Assembly (NCBI GenBank): GCA_963787195.1 | Contig: CAWBCI010000004.1 | Location: 18,036-82,035 of the forward strand | Reading direction: 5' to 3' | Origin: CAWBCI01 sp963787195 | GTDB lineage: Bacteria; Bacteroidota; Bacteroidia; Bacteroidales; JAGOPY01 | Length of the DNA: 64,000 nucleotides | In this document: piece after piece, positions 1-9,038 of the stretch | Layout: the number at the start of each line of letters is the position of its first letter | How positions within the stretch are numbered: the stretch's first letter is position 1 | Notes under the pieces: generated by a model | What the model was told of the DNA's origin: nothing | Database searches by the model: none | The model's input: only the letters and a program-made list of their open reading frames with translations | Translations under genes and position numbers: made by a program

Positions 1-1146
1 TCCGACCGTTATATTGCCCTCAGAGCAAGCGGCACACCCATGGATACTATCCGGCAAATCTTCAAAACACCTGTTCAGATGAAATTATTCAGCTGGAAAG
101 GATATATAGATACGGTCCTGACGCCCATGGATTCAATCCGCTATACAAAATATTTCCTGCAGGCCGGGCTAATGTCAATGGACCCCAAGACAGGTCATAT
201 ACTTGCCTATGTTGGGGGAATCGATTACCGATACTTCAAATATGACCATGTTATACTGAGCAAACGCCAGGTAGGATCTACTTTTAAGCCATTCCTTTAT
301 ACGCTCGCCATGCAGGAAGGCGAATTTTCACCATGCTCAAAAGTGGCTAATGTCCAGTACTCTATTGAACTTCCGAACGGAGATTTATGGGCTCCCCGGA
401 ACAGCTCCGATAAAAGGATAGGCGAGCAGGTGACCCTGAAATGGGCCCTGGCCAACTCCAATAACTGGATATCCGCCTTCCTTATGAAACGTTATTCCCC
501 GCAATCGGTCATAAAGATCGCCGAGAAAATGGGCGTAACATCCCATCTTGATCCTGTTCCTTCCCTGGCGCTGGGATCTGCTGATATCTCGTTATATGAG
601 ATGGTCGGTGCCTTCAATACTTTTGCCGACAAGGGTGTTTACGTTGAGCCGGTAATGATTTTGCGAATAGAAGATAAATACGGGAATGTGATAGAAACCT
701 TCGAACCCAAACGGCAGGAAGCCATGAGCGAAGAAACCGCCTACCTCATGCTGGACCTCATGAAAGGTGTTGTCCAGTCGGGAACGGGTATCAGGCTGCG
801 TTTAACATACGGCTTCACAAATCCTATTGCCGGTAAAACCGGCACTACCCAGAACCAGTCTGATGGATGGTTTATCGGGATCACCCCTGATATTACGACA
901 GGTATTTGGGTAGGAGCTGAAGACAGAAGCATACATTTCCGCAGTATAAGCCTGGGACAGGGCGCTAATATGGCTCTACCCATCTGGGCCCTGTATATGA
1001 AGAAAGTTTATGCCGATCCGAGCCTGCATATCAGCCAGGGTGATTTTGAAAAGCCCCTCACACCTTTATCCGTGCAGTTAAACTGCGATCAATACGACAA
1101 AAACTTAAATGATAGTGATGAAGGGATAGATCAGAATGATTTCTGA
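1..1146 (+). CDS. Penicillin-binding protein 1A, C-terminal part (5' end outside window)
   Basis: The frame is open from base 1, so the gene begins upstream and only the transpeptidase half is present. Visible penicillin-binding motifs are the serine motif STFK (serine codon 277-279), SNN in ALANSNNW, and KTGTT (lysine codon 835-837), in the order expected for a class A PBP that cross-links peptidoglycan in the periplasm. The missing N-terminal part would hold the membrane anchor and the GT51 glycosyltransferase. The acidic tail (NDSDEGIDQNDF) ends at a TGA lying inside a 7-bp tandem repeat, so the last residues come from repeat DNA. Bacteroidota usually name this mrcA or pbp1A; the exact paralogue cannot be fixed from the C-terminus. 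Confidence 0.9.
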   Translation, partial: SDRYIALRASGTPMDTIRQIFKTPVQMKLFSWKGYIDTVLTPMDSIRYTKYFLQAGLMSMDPKTGHILAYVGGIDYRYFKYDHVILSKRQVGSTFKPFLYTLAMQEGEFSPCSKVANVQYSIELPNGDLWAPRNSSDKRIGEQVTLKWALANSNNWISAFLMKRYSPQSVIKIAEKMGVTSHLDPVPSLALGSADISLYEMVGAFNTFADKGVYVEPVMILRIEDKYGNVIETFEPKRQEAMSEETAYLMLDLMKGVVQSGTGIRLRLTYGFTNPIAGKTGTTQNQSDGWFIGITPDITTGIWVGAEDRSIHFRSISLGQGANMALPIWALYMKKVYADPSLHISQGDFEKPLTPLSVQLNCDQYDKNLNDSDEGIDQNDF

Positions 1147-1164
1147 TTTCTGATTTCAGATTTG
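1137..1164. repeat. Heptamer tandem repeat, unit TGATTTC
   Basis: Three exact units (1137-1157) are followed by a degenerate AGATTTG unit. The TGA of the second unit is the stop codon of the PBP1A gene. This is one of about ten 7-bp arrays in the window. Confidence 0.8.
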
Positions 1165-1477
1165 GATTTAGTGTCTTTAATTACATCAGATAATACATCA
1201 TCATTTAGGCTCGTAGATATCCGCTTTATATCATCTGTGTAAACATCCTGCTCCCTTATGATTAAAAGTTACAACCAGCAATATATTCCCGATCTTTATG
1301 GGCTTTGTGGATTAATTTGCTTCAGCCGAATTTCAAACATCCCTCTTTAAGAATGATCAGGCCTAATAAATTAATATCCTTTAAGGCTGCATTATATCTT
1401 GAATGAGTGCATGCAGTTACAAGGAAATATCTTTTAAAGAATTATATTTGTTCCGTAATAGCCCTTTTAAAATTTTT
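1165..1477. other. Intergenic stretch with no supported gene
   Basis: About 310 bases between the PBP1A gene and the GT2 gene. A short frame of about 45 codons is open on the minus strand but has no start codon and resembles nothing I recognise. No convincing hairpin terminator or TAnnTTTG promoter box was seen. Confidence 0.4.
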
Positions 1478-2440
1478 ATGATGAAACTGATTATCCAGAT
1501 ACCTTGTTATAATGAAGCTGAGACCCTTGGAATTGCCCTGAAACATTTGCCGAGAGAAGTTGAAGGCTTTGACAAGGTCGAATGGCTTGTCATCAATGAC
1601 GGAAGTACTGATGATACTGTGAAGGTAGCCCGGGAGAATGGGGTCGACCATATAGTGTCATTTACCAAAAACCAGGGCCTGGCCAAGGTTTTTATGGCAG
1701 GACTTGACAACTGCATTAAACAGGGTGCCGATGTAATTGTGAATACCGATGCTGATGACCAGTACAATGCGGATGATATTCCCGTATTGACTAAACCCAT
1801 CCTGGATAGAAAAGCCGACCTTGTAATTGGTGAAAGACCCATTAGCGAGATCCGGCATTTTTCTTTTTATAAAAAACTTATGCAAAAATTGGGCAGCTGG
1901 GTCGTGAGAAAAGCCAGCAATACGGATATTCCGGATGCCCCAAGCGGATTTAGGGCCATTTCAAGAAATGCCGCCATGCAATTGAACGTTTTCAATGATT
2001 ATACCTACACCCTTGAAACAATTATACAGGCCGGAATGAAAAATATGGCGGTAATGTCGGTCCCAATACGGGTGAACGAAGACCTGAGGCCTTCCCGCCT
2101 GGTGAAAAGCATTTCCAGCTATATTAAAATTTCCATTTTTACGATTATCCGGATATTCATTACCTATAAACCTTTTGAATTTTTCTTTTTCTTCGGGGGA
2201 TTATCTCTAGGATCAGGCATTATACTGGGAATGAGATGGCTAATTTATTTTCTGATTGGGACCGACCGCAGCAGGGTCCCCAGTTTGATTTTTACTGCTA
2301 TACTGGTTCTCACTGGGGTCTTTTTCTTTTTTCTCGGGGTTATTGCCGATCTGATCTCGGTCAACCGGAAGATTTTGGAAGAAAACCAATACCGGATCAG
2401 GCGTATGGAAATGAATAAACCTGAAAATAATCGCGCTTAA
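1478..2440 (+). CDS. Family 2 glycosyltransferase with two C-terminal membrane helices
   Basis: The GT-A core begins with IPCYNEAET, followed by the nucleotide-binding VINDGSTDD and the metal-binding NTDADDQ (about residues 91-93). It ends with two hydrophobic helices (about 232-262 and 267-295). This is the polyprenyl-phosphate sugar transferase (DPM/ArnC-like) layout, in which a cytosolic enzyme loads a sugar onto a membrane lipid. An ATG at 1403 would add 25 residues, but the family core starts at once from the paired ATGs at 1478/1481, which I prefer. It is the first gene of a compact operon, 28 bases ahead of the next. Donor sugar and acceptor cannot be read from the sequence. Confidence 0.85.
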   Translation: MMKLIIQIPCYNEAETLGIALKHLPREVEGFDKVEWLVINDGSTDDTVKVARENGVDHIVSFTKNQGLAKVFMAGLDNCIKQGADVIVNTDADDQYNADDIPVLTKPILDRKADLVIGERPISEIRHFSFYKKLMQKLGSWVVRKASNTDIPDAPSGFRAISRNAAMQLNVFNDYTYTLETIIQAGMKNMAVMSVPIRVNEDLRPSRLVKSISSYIKISIFTIIRIFITYKPFEFFFFFGGLSLGSGIILGMRWLIYFLIGTDRSRVPSLIFTAILVLTGVFFFFLGVIADLISVNRKILEENQYRIRRMEMNKPENNRA

Positions 2441-2468
2441 TATTACTGCATACCCTGATAAAATATCT

Positions 2469-3419
2469 ATGAATTGGTGGAAGAATAAGCGGATCAGACT
2501 GGTCATATCAGTATTATTAAGTATTATAATACTGCTGATTATTTATAATAAGATCAGTCTGAAATCACTCGCCAATGTTTTTCTTGGTATCGATTACAGG
2601 TATTTTGCAATTTTTCTGCTACTGATCGTGCTGCAATTGTTTATTACCGCATTTAGATGGAATATCATGACCAGGGACCTTGGCCGGGTGCCCCTGCGTT
2701 TCAGGGTATCCTTCGAACAGGTGGTCGGAAGTTATGCAGCCAACATGCTCATTCCCGGTAAGCTGGGAGAAGTGGTAAGGATTCCCTGGATGAAGAAATA
2801 TAAGCTTAAAACTCCGGTGGTGCTCATAGTACTTCTTGAAAAGTTACTGGACATATCTTCGGTGATATTTCTCCTTTTTGTTTCCCTGGGAATATTAATG
2901 TTAATGCATTATGATTTCCCTTTCGATACTCGAAGTATTTTTTATATTTCAGTTTTCTTTGTAATAATGATGCTGATGGTTTTTCTTTTCAGAAAATCAG
3001 TAGCAGCTCTTGTCCGGAGATTATTAGCCCGTAAAATAAACGACAAAGGAAATGAATCCATTTACTTCAAGATAGTGGAAATGCTGAATATCCTGGATGC
3101 CAAAAGTTTGATTTATTTCCTGATCTCGGTTTTGATCTGGAGCATACAATTGCTGCAGTTTTTTTATATTTTTCGTATGCTGAATGTCAGTGTTTCGATT
3201 TTTTATGTCTATTCAGGATGTAGCCTGGCTTTGCTCGCGGGGGCTTTACCCATATCGGTGGCAGGCATGGGGACACGGGATGCGGTAATCATCAGTTTTT
3301 TCAGCCATTCGGCTTCCATCGAGCTCCTGGCAGGGGTAGGTGTTATATCTTTGCTGAGAATTGTGATCCCTGCTTTGATTGGATTTCCATTCTTTTTCAA
3401 ACAAACAAAAAACGCTTAA
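2469..3419 (+). CDS. Lysylphosphatidylglycerol synthase/AglD-type membrane protein (UPF0104)
   Basis: A 316-residue integral membrane protein with about eight hydrophobic segments. It shows the family signature of a conserved NMLIPGKLGEVVR loop (about residues 93-105) and a late ISVAGMGTRDAV segment. This family includes the flippase-like half of MprF and AglD-like proteins that sit beside glycosyltransferases; most members have no proven reaction. It follows the GT2 gene by 28 bases and its stop abuts the ATG of the next gene, which points to co-transcription and a joint role in lipid-linked sugar handling. A flippase role is inference. Confidence 0.8.
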   Translation: MNWWKNKRIRLVISVLLSIIILLIIYNKISLKSLANVFLGIDYRYFAIFLLLIVLQLFITAFRWNIMTRDLGRVPLRFRVSFEQVVGSYAANMLIPGKLGEVVRIPWMKKYKLKTPVVLIVLLEKLLDISSVIFLLFVSLGILMLMHYDFPFDTRSIFYISVFFVIMMLMVFLFRKSVAALVRRLLARKINDKGNESIYFKIVEMLNILDAKSLIYFLISVLIWSIQLLQFFYIFRMLNVSVSIFYVYSGCSLALLAGALPISVAGMGTRDAVIISFFSHSASIELLAGVGVISLLRIVIPALIGFPFFFKQTKNA

Positions 3420-5024
3420 ATGACTGAGATAGCCCAGGATAATTTATGGAAACTGCTAAGGAGAAATCTTCCCAGGCTGCTATCGCAATTGAACCGGGAT
3501 AAGGATTCCCCGCTTTTTGGCAGCTTTGACCGGAATTTCTGGCATTATAAAATCCGGGATTTTTCTTCGATGATATTACAGCAGGGTATGCTGGTACTCT
3601 TAAGCCTGAAAAATACCCGGCTTCCGGATAATCCTTTTTACGGACATCCTTTAATGGATGAATGGATAGATGGAAGCCTCCGTTTCTGGGCCGGACAGCA
3701 ACTCCGGAACGGTTCTTTCAATGAATATTATCCTTTCGAAGAAGGCTACCCTCCTACCGCTTTCAGCATGTATGCCGTGGGACTGGTCTTTAAATCAAGA
3801 CAGTACCCCGAACCCTCGCCGGAATTGAAAAGAGCGATACAAAAAACCTGTAACTGGCTGCTGAAAAACCCTGAAAAGGAAGCTTTGAACCAGGAAGCTG
3901 CCGGACTTGCCGGACTTGTGCTGGCCAGCAAAATTCCCGGGATCATTGTCGATGAGAAGAAGCTGGAAAAACGTTTATCGGCTTTTTATTCTGCCCAATC
4001 TTCCGAAGGCTGGTTTCCGGAATACCACGGCCCCGATACCGGTTATCTGAGCGTTACCATTGATTGCCTCTGGGATATTTATGAAACAATTAGTGATTCC
4101 AGGGCTATGAAGGCCATGAAACAGGCTGTGGAATATATCTCGGCTATGGTATCGGTAGCAGGGACCACCCCGGTAATGATCAATTCAAGAAATACCGATT
4201 ATATTGTATTATACGGGCTCAGCAGGCTTGCCGCTGAATATCCGAAAGCCGGAAGTATCATTCAAAAATTACTTGAACATAGCGATAATCCCGATCATTA
4301 CCTGAACCGGACCGATGACCGCTATATATCGCATTACGTCTACCAGTCATGCTTTCGTAGCCTGGAATATCTGCCGGATATCATAGCTGGTGAATATATT
4401 CTCCCTTGTGAAAAAAATGAAAAGAGGTATTTTGAACAGGCCGGCATATATTATGAGCACCGGGCTGGGAAGAGTATCTTTGTGAATGCCCGTAAAGGCG
4501 GGATTATCAATTTGATAGCAAAAGATGGCCCCCTGGCTGTGGATTTTGGCTGGAGAAGCAAACTCGCTGAAAATAAAGTTGCCCTCACACACTGGCAGGA
4601 TAATTCTTATCATATTGAATTCCGGGATGAAAATAGTCTGCTTATTTCAGGAAACATGACAAAACACTCCTGGATGAAGCCTTCGCCATTTAAACATATT
4701 GGCCTGAGGCTTATCAGTTTTCTCATGGGAAAACGCCTGATCCCCATCCTCAAAAAATTGATGATATTCGGGGACAAACAGACAGGCATTGCATTTAGCC
4801 GGGAGATTATAATAGAGAAGGACAAAATCAGGATTCAGGATGAATTTTCAGGGAAAGATCTTTCAGCCCTGGAATTATACCGGGCACCCCATTACTCATT
4901 AAGGCATGTTTCAAGCGCCGGACTTTTTGTGCCTGAAGAACTGCTTCCCCTGGAGGGCGCTGATCCGGCCATGGCAGACGGGAAGCTGATTGCGGTGAGG
5001 GAAATACTATTAAGCGCAGAATAA
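3420..5024 (+). CDS. Alpha/alpha-toroid plus beta-sandwich protein, heparinase II/III-like
   Basis: 534 residues with no signal peptide. The first about 330 residues are helical with repeated aromatic motifs (NFWHYKIRDFSS, YYPFEEGYPPTAFS, YHGPDTGYLSVTIDCLWDIY), like the toroid half of heparinase-type polysaccharide lyases. The rest is beta-rich (VNARKGGIINLIAKDGPLAVD and following), like their C-terminal sandwich. No catalytic set can be assigned with certainty. Its ATG directly follows the upstream stop, and the next gene begins 2 bases after its own stop. The location in a glycosyltransferase operon and the lack of an export signal fit a cytosolic glycan-modifying or glycan-binding role, but the function is unknown. 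Confidence 0.55.
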   Translation: MTEIAQDNLWKLLRRNLPRLLSQLNRDKDSPLFGSFDRNFWHYKIRDFSSMILQQGMLVLLSLKNTRLPDNPFYGHPLMDEWIDGSLRFWAGQQLRNGSFNEYYPFEEGYPPTAFSMYAVGLVFKSRQYPEPSPELKRAIQKTCNWLLKNPEKEALNQEAAGLAGLVLASKIPGIIVDEKKLEKRLSAFYSAQSSEGWFPEYHGPDTGYLSVTIDCLWDIYETISDSRAMKAMKQAVEYISAMVSVAGTTPVMINSRNTDYIVLYGLSRLAAEYPKAGSIIQKLLEHSDNPDHYLNRTDDRYISHYVYQSCFRSLEYLPDIIAGEYILPCEKNEKRYFEQAGIYYEHRAGKSIFVNARKGGIINLIAKDGPLAVDFGWRSKLAENKVALTHWQDNSYHIEFRDENSLLISGNMTKHSWMKPSPFKHIGLRLISFLMGKRLIPILKKLMIFGDKQTGIAFSREIIIEKDKIRIQDEFSGKDLSALELYRAPHYSLRHVSSAGLFVPEELLPLEGADPAMADGKLIAVREILLSAE

Positions 5025-5026
5025 AA

Positions 5027-6334
5027 ATGACATATCAGGAAAAACTTCAGGAAGTAATAGATAAAGGGCTGTGTACCCGCTGTGGAAGCTGCGTCGGACT
5101 CTCCGGTGGAAGGATACATTTCGCTGATAAAACGGGTGCATACCTTCCGGTGATTGATGAAAAGCTCCCTGAGGACTTGAGTGCGGAAATCTGGAAAGCC
5201 TGCAGTGGCAAAGAAGTGGATTTTCCGGCTTTGAATGATTTCAGTTTTAAAGGAGAAGCTGAAAACCACAAATATATCGGCACTTACCGTGGTCTTTATA
5301 TAGGATATTCTAAAAATGAAAATCTCAGGAGAAGCGGTGGCAGCGCGGGGGTAATAACCAATACTTTGATCTGGCTTTTGAAAAATAAACGGATCAAAGG
5401 AGCGGTAGTCCTTGGGATGTCGAAGGAAGAGCCATGGATGAATAAGCCTTACATAGCTACCACTCCTGAACAGGTCCTGCAAGCTGCCCAAAGCAAATAC
5501 ACCATCAGTTCTGTAAATGAAATCCTCCCTGAAATTGAAAAATTTGACGGGGACCTGGCTTATGTGGGATTACCATGCCAGGTTCATTCCATTCGTAAAA
5601 TGCAGGCGGAAGGAAATCCATCGGTCAAAAACATTAAATATATTATAGCTCCCTTCTGCGGATTAAACCTGCATTTCTCTTCAGTAGTAAGTTTTCTGCA
5701 TTCAAACGGACAAAAAGATTATCACCGGATTAAGGATTTGCAGTTCAGGCATGGGGAATGGCCAGGTAATATGAGAGTGGAAATGAATAACGGCAAAGTA
5801 ATCCAACTTCCGAAATTTCATGCCAATTACCTCATCCCCTTCCATATGATGAAGCGCTGCATGCTTTGTATAGATGCCGCGAATGAGTTCGCTGATATTT
5901 CAGTTGGGGATGCCTGGGCGCCGGTTTACGAGGAAAGGGGAAAAGGTTTCTCATTCGTGATAGTGCGTTCGGAGGCAGGCATGCAGATAGCCGTGCAGAT
6001 GCAGGCCGAAAATGAAATTGAGCTTCAGACAATTGAAATTGACCAGGCTGTTAAAATGCACTCCCATATGTACGATAATAAAAAAAGAGGTGCATTCATC
6101 CGTATCAGCAGGGCCAAAGTAAAGCCTGATTACAATCTTCCCTTCCCCGAAAATATAAAGTTTGGAAGACGTCTCTTTGAGAGCAGCCTGAATTTTATAT
6201 TCCTGATTCTTCGGACCCGCTTTATGATATGGCTCTTTGAAAAACTACCCCAAAAGTTTGTGGGTATGGTTTTCGACCGATTTAAGGTTTTCTGGAAAAA
6301 AATGACTTACAGTGTGAAAAGAAGGGAACTGTAA
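5027..6334 (+). CDS. Coenzyme F420 hydrogenase/dehydrogenase beta subunit family protein
   Basis: The N-terminal CTRCGSC (Cys16, 19, 22) resembles an iron-sulfur ligand motif. It is followed by the FrhB core with SGGSAGVITN (about residues 103-112), GLPCQVHSIRK (Cys184) and the late pair KRCMLC (Cys278, 281) leading to ISVGDAW. Family members are flavin and Fe-S oxidoreductases. In bacteria lacking F420 they recur in polysaccharide clusters, often beside pyruvyl transferases, with an unsettled redox role. This is the last gene of the 1478-6334 operon and is convergent with the next gene 23 bases away. Family assignment is strong; substrate is unknown. Confidence 0.8.
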   Translation: MTYQEKLQEVIDKGLCTRCGSCVGLSGGRIHFADKTGAYLPVIDEKLPEDLSAEIWKACSGKEVDFPALNDFSFKGEAENHKYIGTYRGLYIGYSKNENLRRSGGSAGVITNTLIWLLKNKRIKGAVVLGMSKEEPWMNKPYIATTPEQVLQAAQSKYTISSVNEILPEIEKFDGDLAYVGLPCQVHSIRKMQAEGNPSVKNIKYIIAPFCGLNLHFSSVVSFLHSNGQKDYHRIKDLQFRHGEWPGNMRVEMNNGKVIQLPKFHANYLIPFHMMKRCMLCIDAANEFADISVGDAWAPVYEERGKGFSFVIVRSEAGMQIAVQMQAENEIELQTIEIDQAVKMHSHMYDNKKRGAFIRISRAKVKPDYNLPFPENIKFGRRLFESSLNFIFLILRTRFMIWLFEKLPQKFVGMVFDRFKVFWKKMTYSVKRREL

Positions 6335-6357
6335 TACAGTATTTCAGTGATATAATT

Positions 6358-7092
6358 TTATTTCAGAAATTTTCTGCTGAAAATATTATACTTGAGTATG
6401 CACCAAATCGCCCTGAAACCATCTTTCGCCCCTATTTTCTTACCTTCTTCATAAGTCCTTCCATAATATGAAATCCCGACCTCGTAAATACGGATATTGG
6501 GCAAACGTGAGATTTTTGCAGTGACTTCGGGCTCAAAACCAAAACGATTTTCCCGGAAATAGATTTGCTTTATATATTCGGAACGGAATAGTTTATAGCA
6601 GGTCTCCATATCCGAAAGGTTCAGGTTTGTGAAGATATTCGAGAGTGAAGTCAGGAACTGATTTCCAATGGTATGCCAGAAGAAGAGGATACGGTGCGGA
6701 TTGCTTCCCTTGAAGCGGGAGCCGTAAACAACATCGGCAAAGCCTCTCACCACTGGTTGTAAAAGGTCATTGTATTCCTCCGGATCATATTCCAGATCAG
6801 CATCCTGTATGATTAAAAATTCTCCGCTTGCCTCTTCAATTCCACGATGAAGTGCAGCTCCCTTGCCCATGTTTTTCGGCTGGTCAAAAATCTTGATGTC
6901 CTCCTCAGGATGGGAAGCTATATATTTTTGAACCACTTCCCTTGTATTGTCAGCAGAATAGTCATTCACGATAATCAATTCTTTCTTAATATTATTGATA
7001 AGCTGCACCTGCAAGACTTTATCCAGGATCAAATGAATAGTCTTTTCCTCGTTATAGGCAGGAATCAGTATGGATAATTTATTTACTTCCAT
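6358..7092 (-). CDS. Family 2 glycosyltransferase, DPM1-like, soluble
   Basis: 244 residues forming a GT-A domain only: ILIPAYNEEKTI, IVNDYSADNT, and the metal-binding QDADLEYDPEEY, followed by VYGSRFKGSNPHR and METCYKLFR, which are characteristic of dolichol/polyprenyl-phosphate mannose synthase relatives. Unlike the GT2 proteins at 1478 and 46076 it lacks C-terminal membrane helices. It likely transfers a sugar from a nucleotide donor to a polyprenyl phosphate. It lies 54 bases downstream of the multi-pass transferase at 7147 on the same strand. That neighbour could consume the lipid-linked sugar made here (inference from adjacency). Confidence 0.85.
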   Translation of the reverse strand: MEVNKLSILIPAYNEEKTIHLILDKVLQVQLINNIKKELIIVNDYSADNTREVVQKYIASHPEEDIKIFDQPKNMGKGAALHRGIEEASGEFLIIQDADLEYDPEEYNDLLQPVVRGFADVVYGSRFKGSNPHRILFFWHTIGNQFLTSLSNIFTNLNLSDMETCYKLFRSEYIKQIYFRENRFGFEPEVTAKISRLPNIRIYEVGISYYGRTYEEGKKIGAKDGFRAIWCILKYNIFSRKFLK

Positions 7093-7146
7093 GCATAATA
7101 TTCTTGACGGATAATATTTCTGTTAAATATGGCAATTTTGTCCGGA

Positions 7147-9033
7147 TTATTTTGAATAAATCATTGAATAATTTACTTGCATATCATCATAAAGCAAGCT
7201 GGCTTTCCCGCTGTTGTAAATGTATGTTAGAAAATTAACATCCTTTAAATCATCGGGATTGATATATATTTCGGCTGATAATTTATTCCACTTGCCCATT
7301 TGAAGTTTTTTATCATCCGCATTCACAGATAAATAGGAAATGGTCTTATCTCCCTTGCTGGCTGATAATACCAGGCTAAATGAATTTATTTTGGGATCGC
7401 TCAACGGGTATACCATCACACTGGCCTGAAACAAGTAGTTGCCATCTCCGGGCATATTCGTGATATTCCATTTGAGCGATTTCCCATACTTATCACTACT
7501 ATCAAATCGTATGGAGTATTTACCAGAATAACTCAGGCTATCGGTACGTCTGATATTACTTTCAGGTACGGCTTCATCAAAATTTTCACTTAAAAGAGGG
7601 GTAATCCCATATTCCGGATGATCTTTAATCCTCTGAAATACACATATCCTATAATAACTTCCCCCGATTACTTTCAAATTAATTTTCGGTTCGAAAACAT
7701 GCAATAATTTAAAATCAGGCTGACTAAGAACTTGATTAAGGTCTAAATGTCCTTCATATCCTCCATAATGAGTATCCCATATCAATATGGAACTATCCGG
7801 AATTATTTCCGATGGTAATCCATGCCACAAGTGGATTGATCTGCTGGGGTCCTGAGGATTCAAACCAAGCATTATTGGGAAAGTCAAATCATAATAAAAT
7901 ATTTGGTCGTGCAGATATGGCGAGTTCTTTAACCAGTCAACGGCTGTAATTTTCATTTTTGAAATTTTGTCGACAGGCTTAGGGATCTTAAAATAGGTGA
8001 AAGGCATGTAAAGCACAAGTATGATGAAAAGCCCACTAATTATACTTTTGAAAAGTCCGGAAAGTTTAATACGATCGAGTATGAAATTATATGCCTTGAG
8101 CCCAACGATTGCTCCCACTGGTATGACGCTAACAATGTAACGTAAATTTCCCCTGACTGAAAACAAGCCTTTCCACCAAAGGATGGATTGCAGGATAATA
8201 ATTCCGAAGAAAGTAATGACCATACTTACTTCTATAAGTTCTTTTCTGTTCCGGAGAAAGCTAAAATTCTTTTTCCACAATATTAAAATAGTTCCCAGTA
8301 TGATAAGCAAGAGTATAGGGATGCCGAAGATCTTGTAAAGGTTGCTGAAATAAAACCAGAAAGACCCTGTTCCGTATGGTTGATTGTCTACACTATATGG
8401 ATTTAAATCAGAGACAAAAAACAATTTGTCCAGAACGATCCAGCCTGCCAGGTTGTATATCACATATCCGGCGAGTAGAAAAGGGATAGCGCGATAATTT
8501 TTTAAAAGGATGAAGAGCAGCAGGAAAAGAGGAAGAAAAACCACTCCTTCACTTCTGGAAAAGGGCATGAGAGAAACGATAAGAGCCGCCAGTATGGGTT
8601 TATTCTTTAACAGAAGGAAGAAAGATAATATCACCATCAGGCTGAAAATAATTTCCGTCATACCAGTGTTGATATTGATCAGGAAAATAGGACTGAACAA
8701 GGTAAAAGCAAAAGCCAGGATGGCATTATCGTAATTCAGACGCCGGGCCATCCTGAATGTTACAAAGGCAGCCAGTATCCCGGTCAAGGTATTGAAGACA
8801 CGAAGGCCCGGATAACCGAATTGTGAGAAAGGAGAACTAAAAACCGTAAATACCGGTTTACCCCACATATCGAAGAAAAAAGAAGGTCTACTGAAAGCAA
8901 AGCGAGACAAGTTATAATGCGCTACGGAATCCCCCCCGCCATAATCCGATTTAGAATATACAGCCAATAAAAGCAGCAAAATGCTGATTATCGAAAAGAG
9001 AAAATAGTAAACAATACTTAGAGGGCGTTTCAT
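7147..9033 (-). CDS. Multi-pass GT-C-like glycosyltransferase with C-terminal beta-sandwich
   Basis: 628 residues. An N-terminal helix is followed by an acidic loop (SKSDYGGGDSVAHYNLSR) and about ten membrane segments to residue about 360, the layout of lipid-linked sugar transferases of the GT39/GT87/ArnT class. From about residue 480 the sequence becomes beta-rich (SYSGKYSIRFDSSDKYGKS and LFQASVMVYPLSDPKINSF), like a carbohydrate-binding-type jelly roll on the periplasmic side. It is 5 bases downstream of murF-alr on the same strand and precedes the DPM1-like GT2. The exact GT family cannot be fixed without a search. The appended sandwich is not typical of the basic fold. Confidence 0.65.
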   Translation of the reverse strand: MKRPLSIVYYFLFSIISILLLLLAVYSKSDYGGGDSVAHYNLSRFAFSRPSFFFDMWGKPVFTVFSSPFSQFGYPGLRVFNTLTGILAAFVTFRMARRLNYDNAILAFAFTLFSPIFLININTGMTEIIFSLMVILSFFLLLKNKPILAALIVSLMPFSRSEGVVFLPLFLLLFILLKNYRAIPFLLAGYVIYNLAGWIVLDKLFFVSDLNPYSVDNQPYGTGSFWFYFSNLYKIFGIPILLLIILGTILILWKKNFSFLRNRKELIEVSMVITFFGIIILQSILWWKGLFSVRGNLRYIVSVIPVGAIVGLKAYNFILDRIKLSGLFKSIISGLFIILVLYMPFTYFKIPKPVDKISKMKITAVDWLKNSPYLHDQIFYYDLTFPIMLGLNPQDPSRSIHLWHGLPSEIIPDSSILIWDTHYGGYEGHLDLNQVLSQPDFKLLHVFEPKINLKVIGGSYYRICVFQRIKDHPEYGITPLLSENFDEAVPESNIRRTDSLSYSGKYSIRFDSSDKYGKSLKWNITNMPGDGNYLFQASVMVYPLSDPKINSFSLVLSASKGDKTISYLSVNADDKKLQMGKWNKLSAEIYINPDDLKDVNFLTYIYNSGKASLLYDDMQVNYSMIYSK

Positions 9034-9038
9034 TTTTA

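Noticed and set aside
1165..1290. Short minus-strand frame reading EQDVYTDDIKRISTSLNDD
   Set aside because: About 45 codons, no start codon, closed by a stop immediately upstream, partly encoded by repeat DNA; cannot be supported as a gene or identified remnant.
1403..1477. Upstream ATG extending the GT2 gene by 25 residues
   Set aside because: The extension is not GT2-like; the conserved core begins immediately after the ATGs at 1478/1481.
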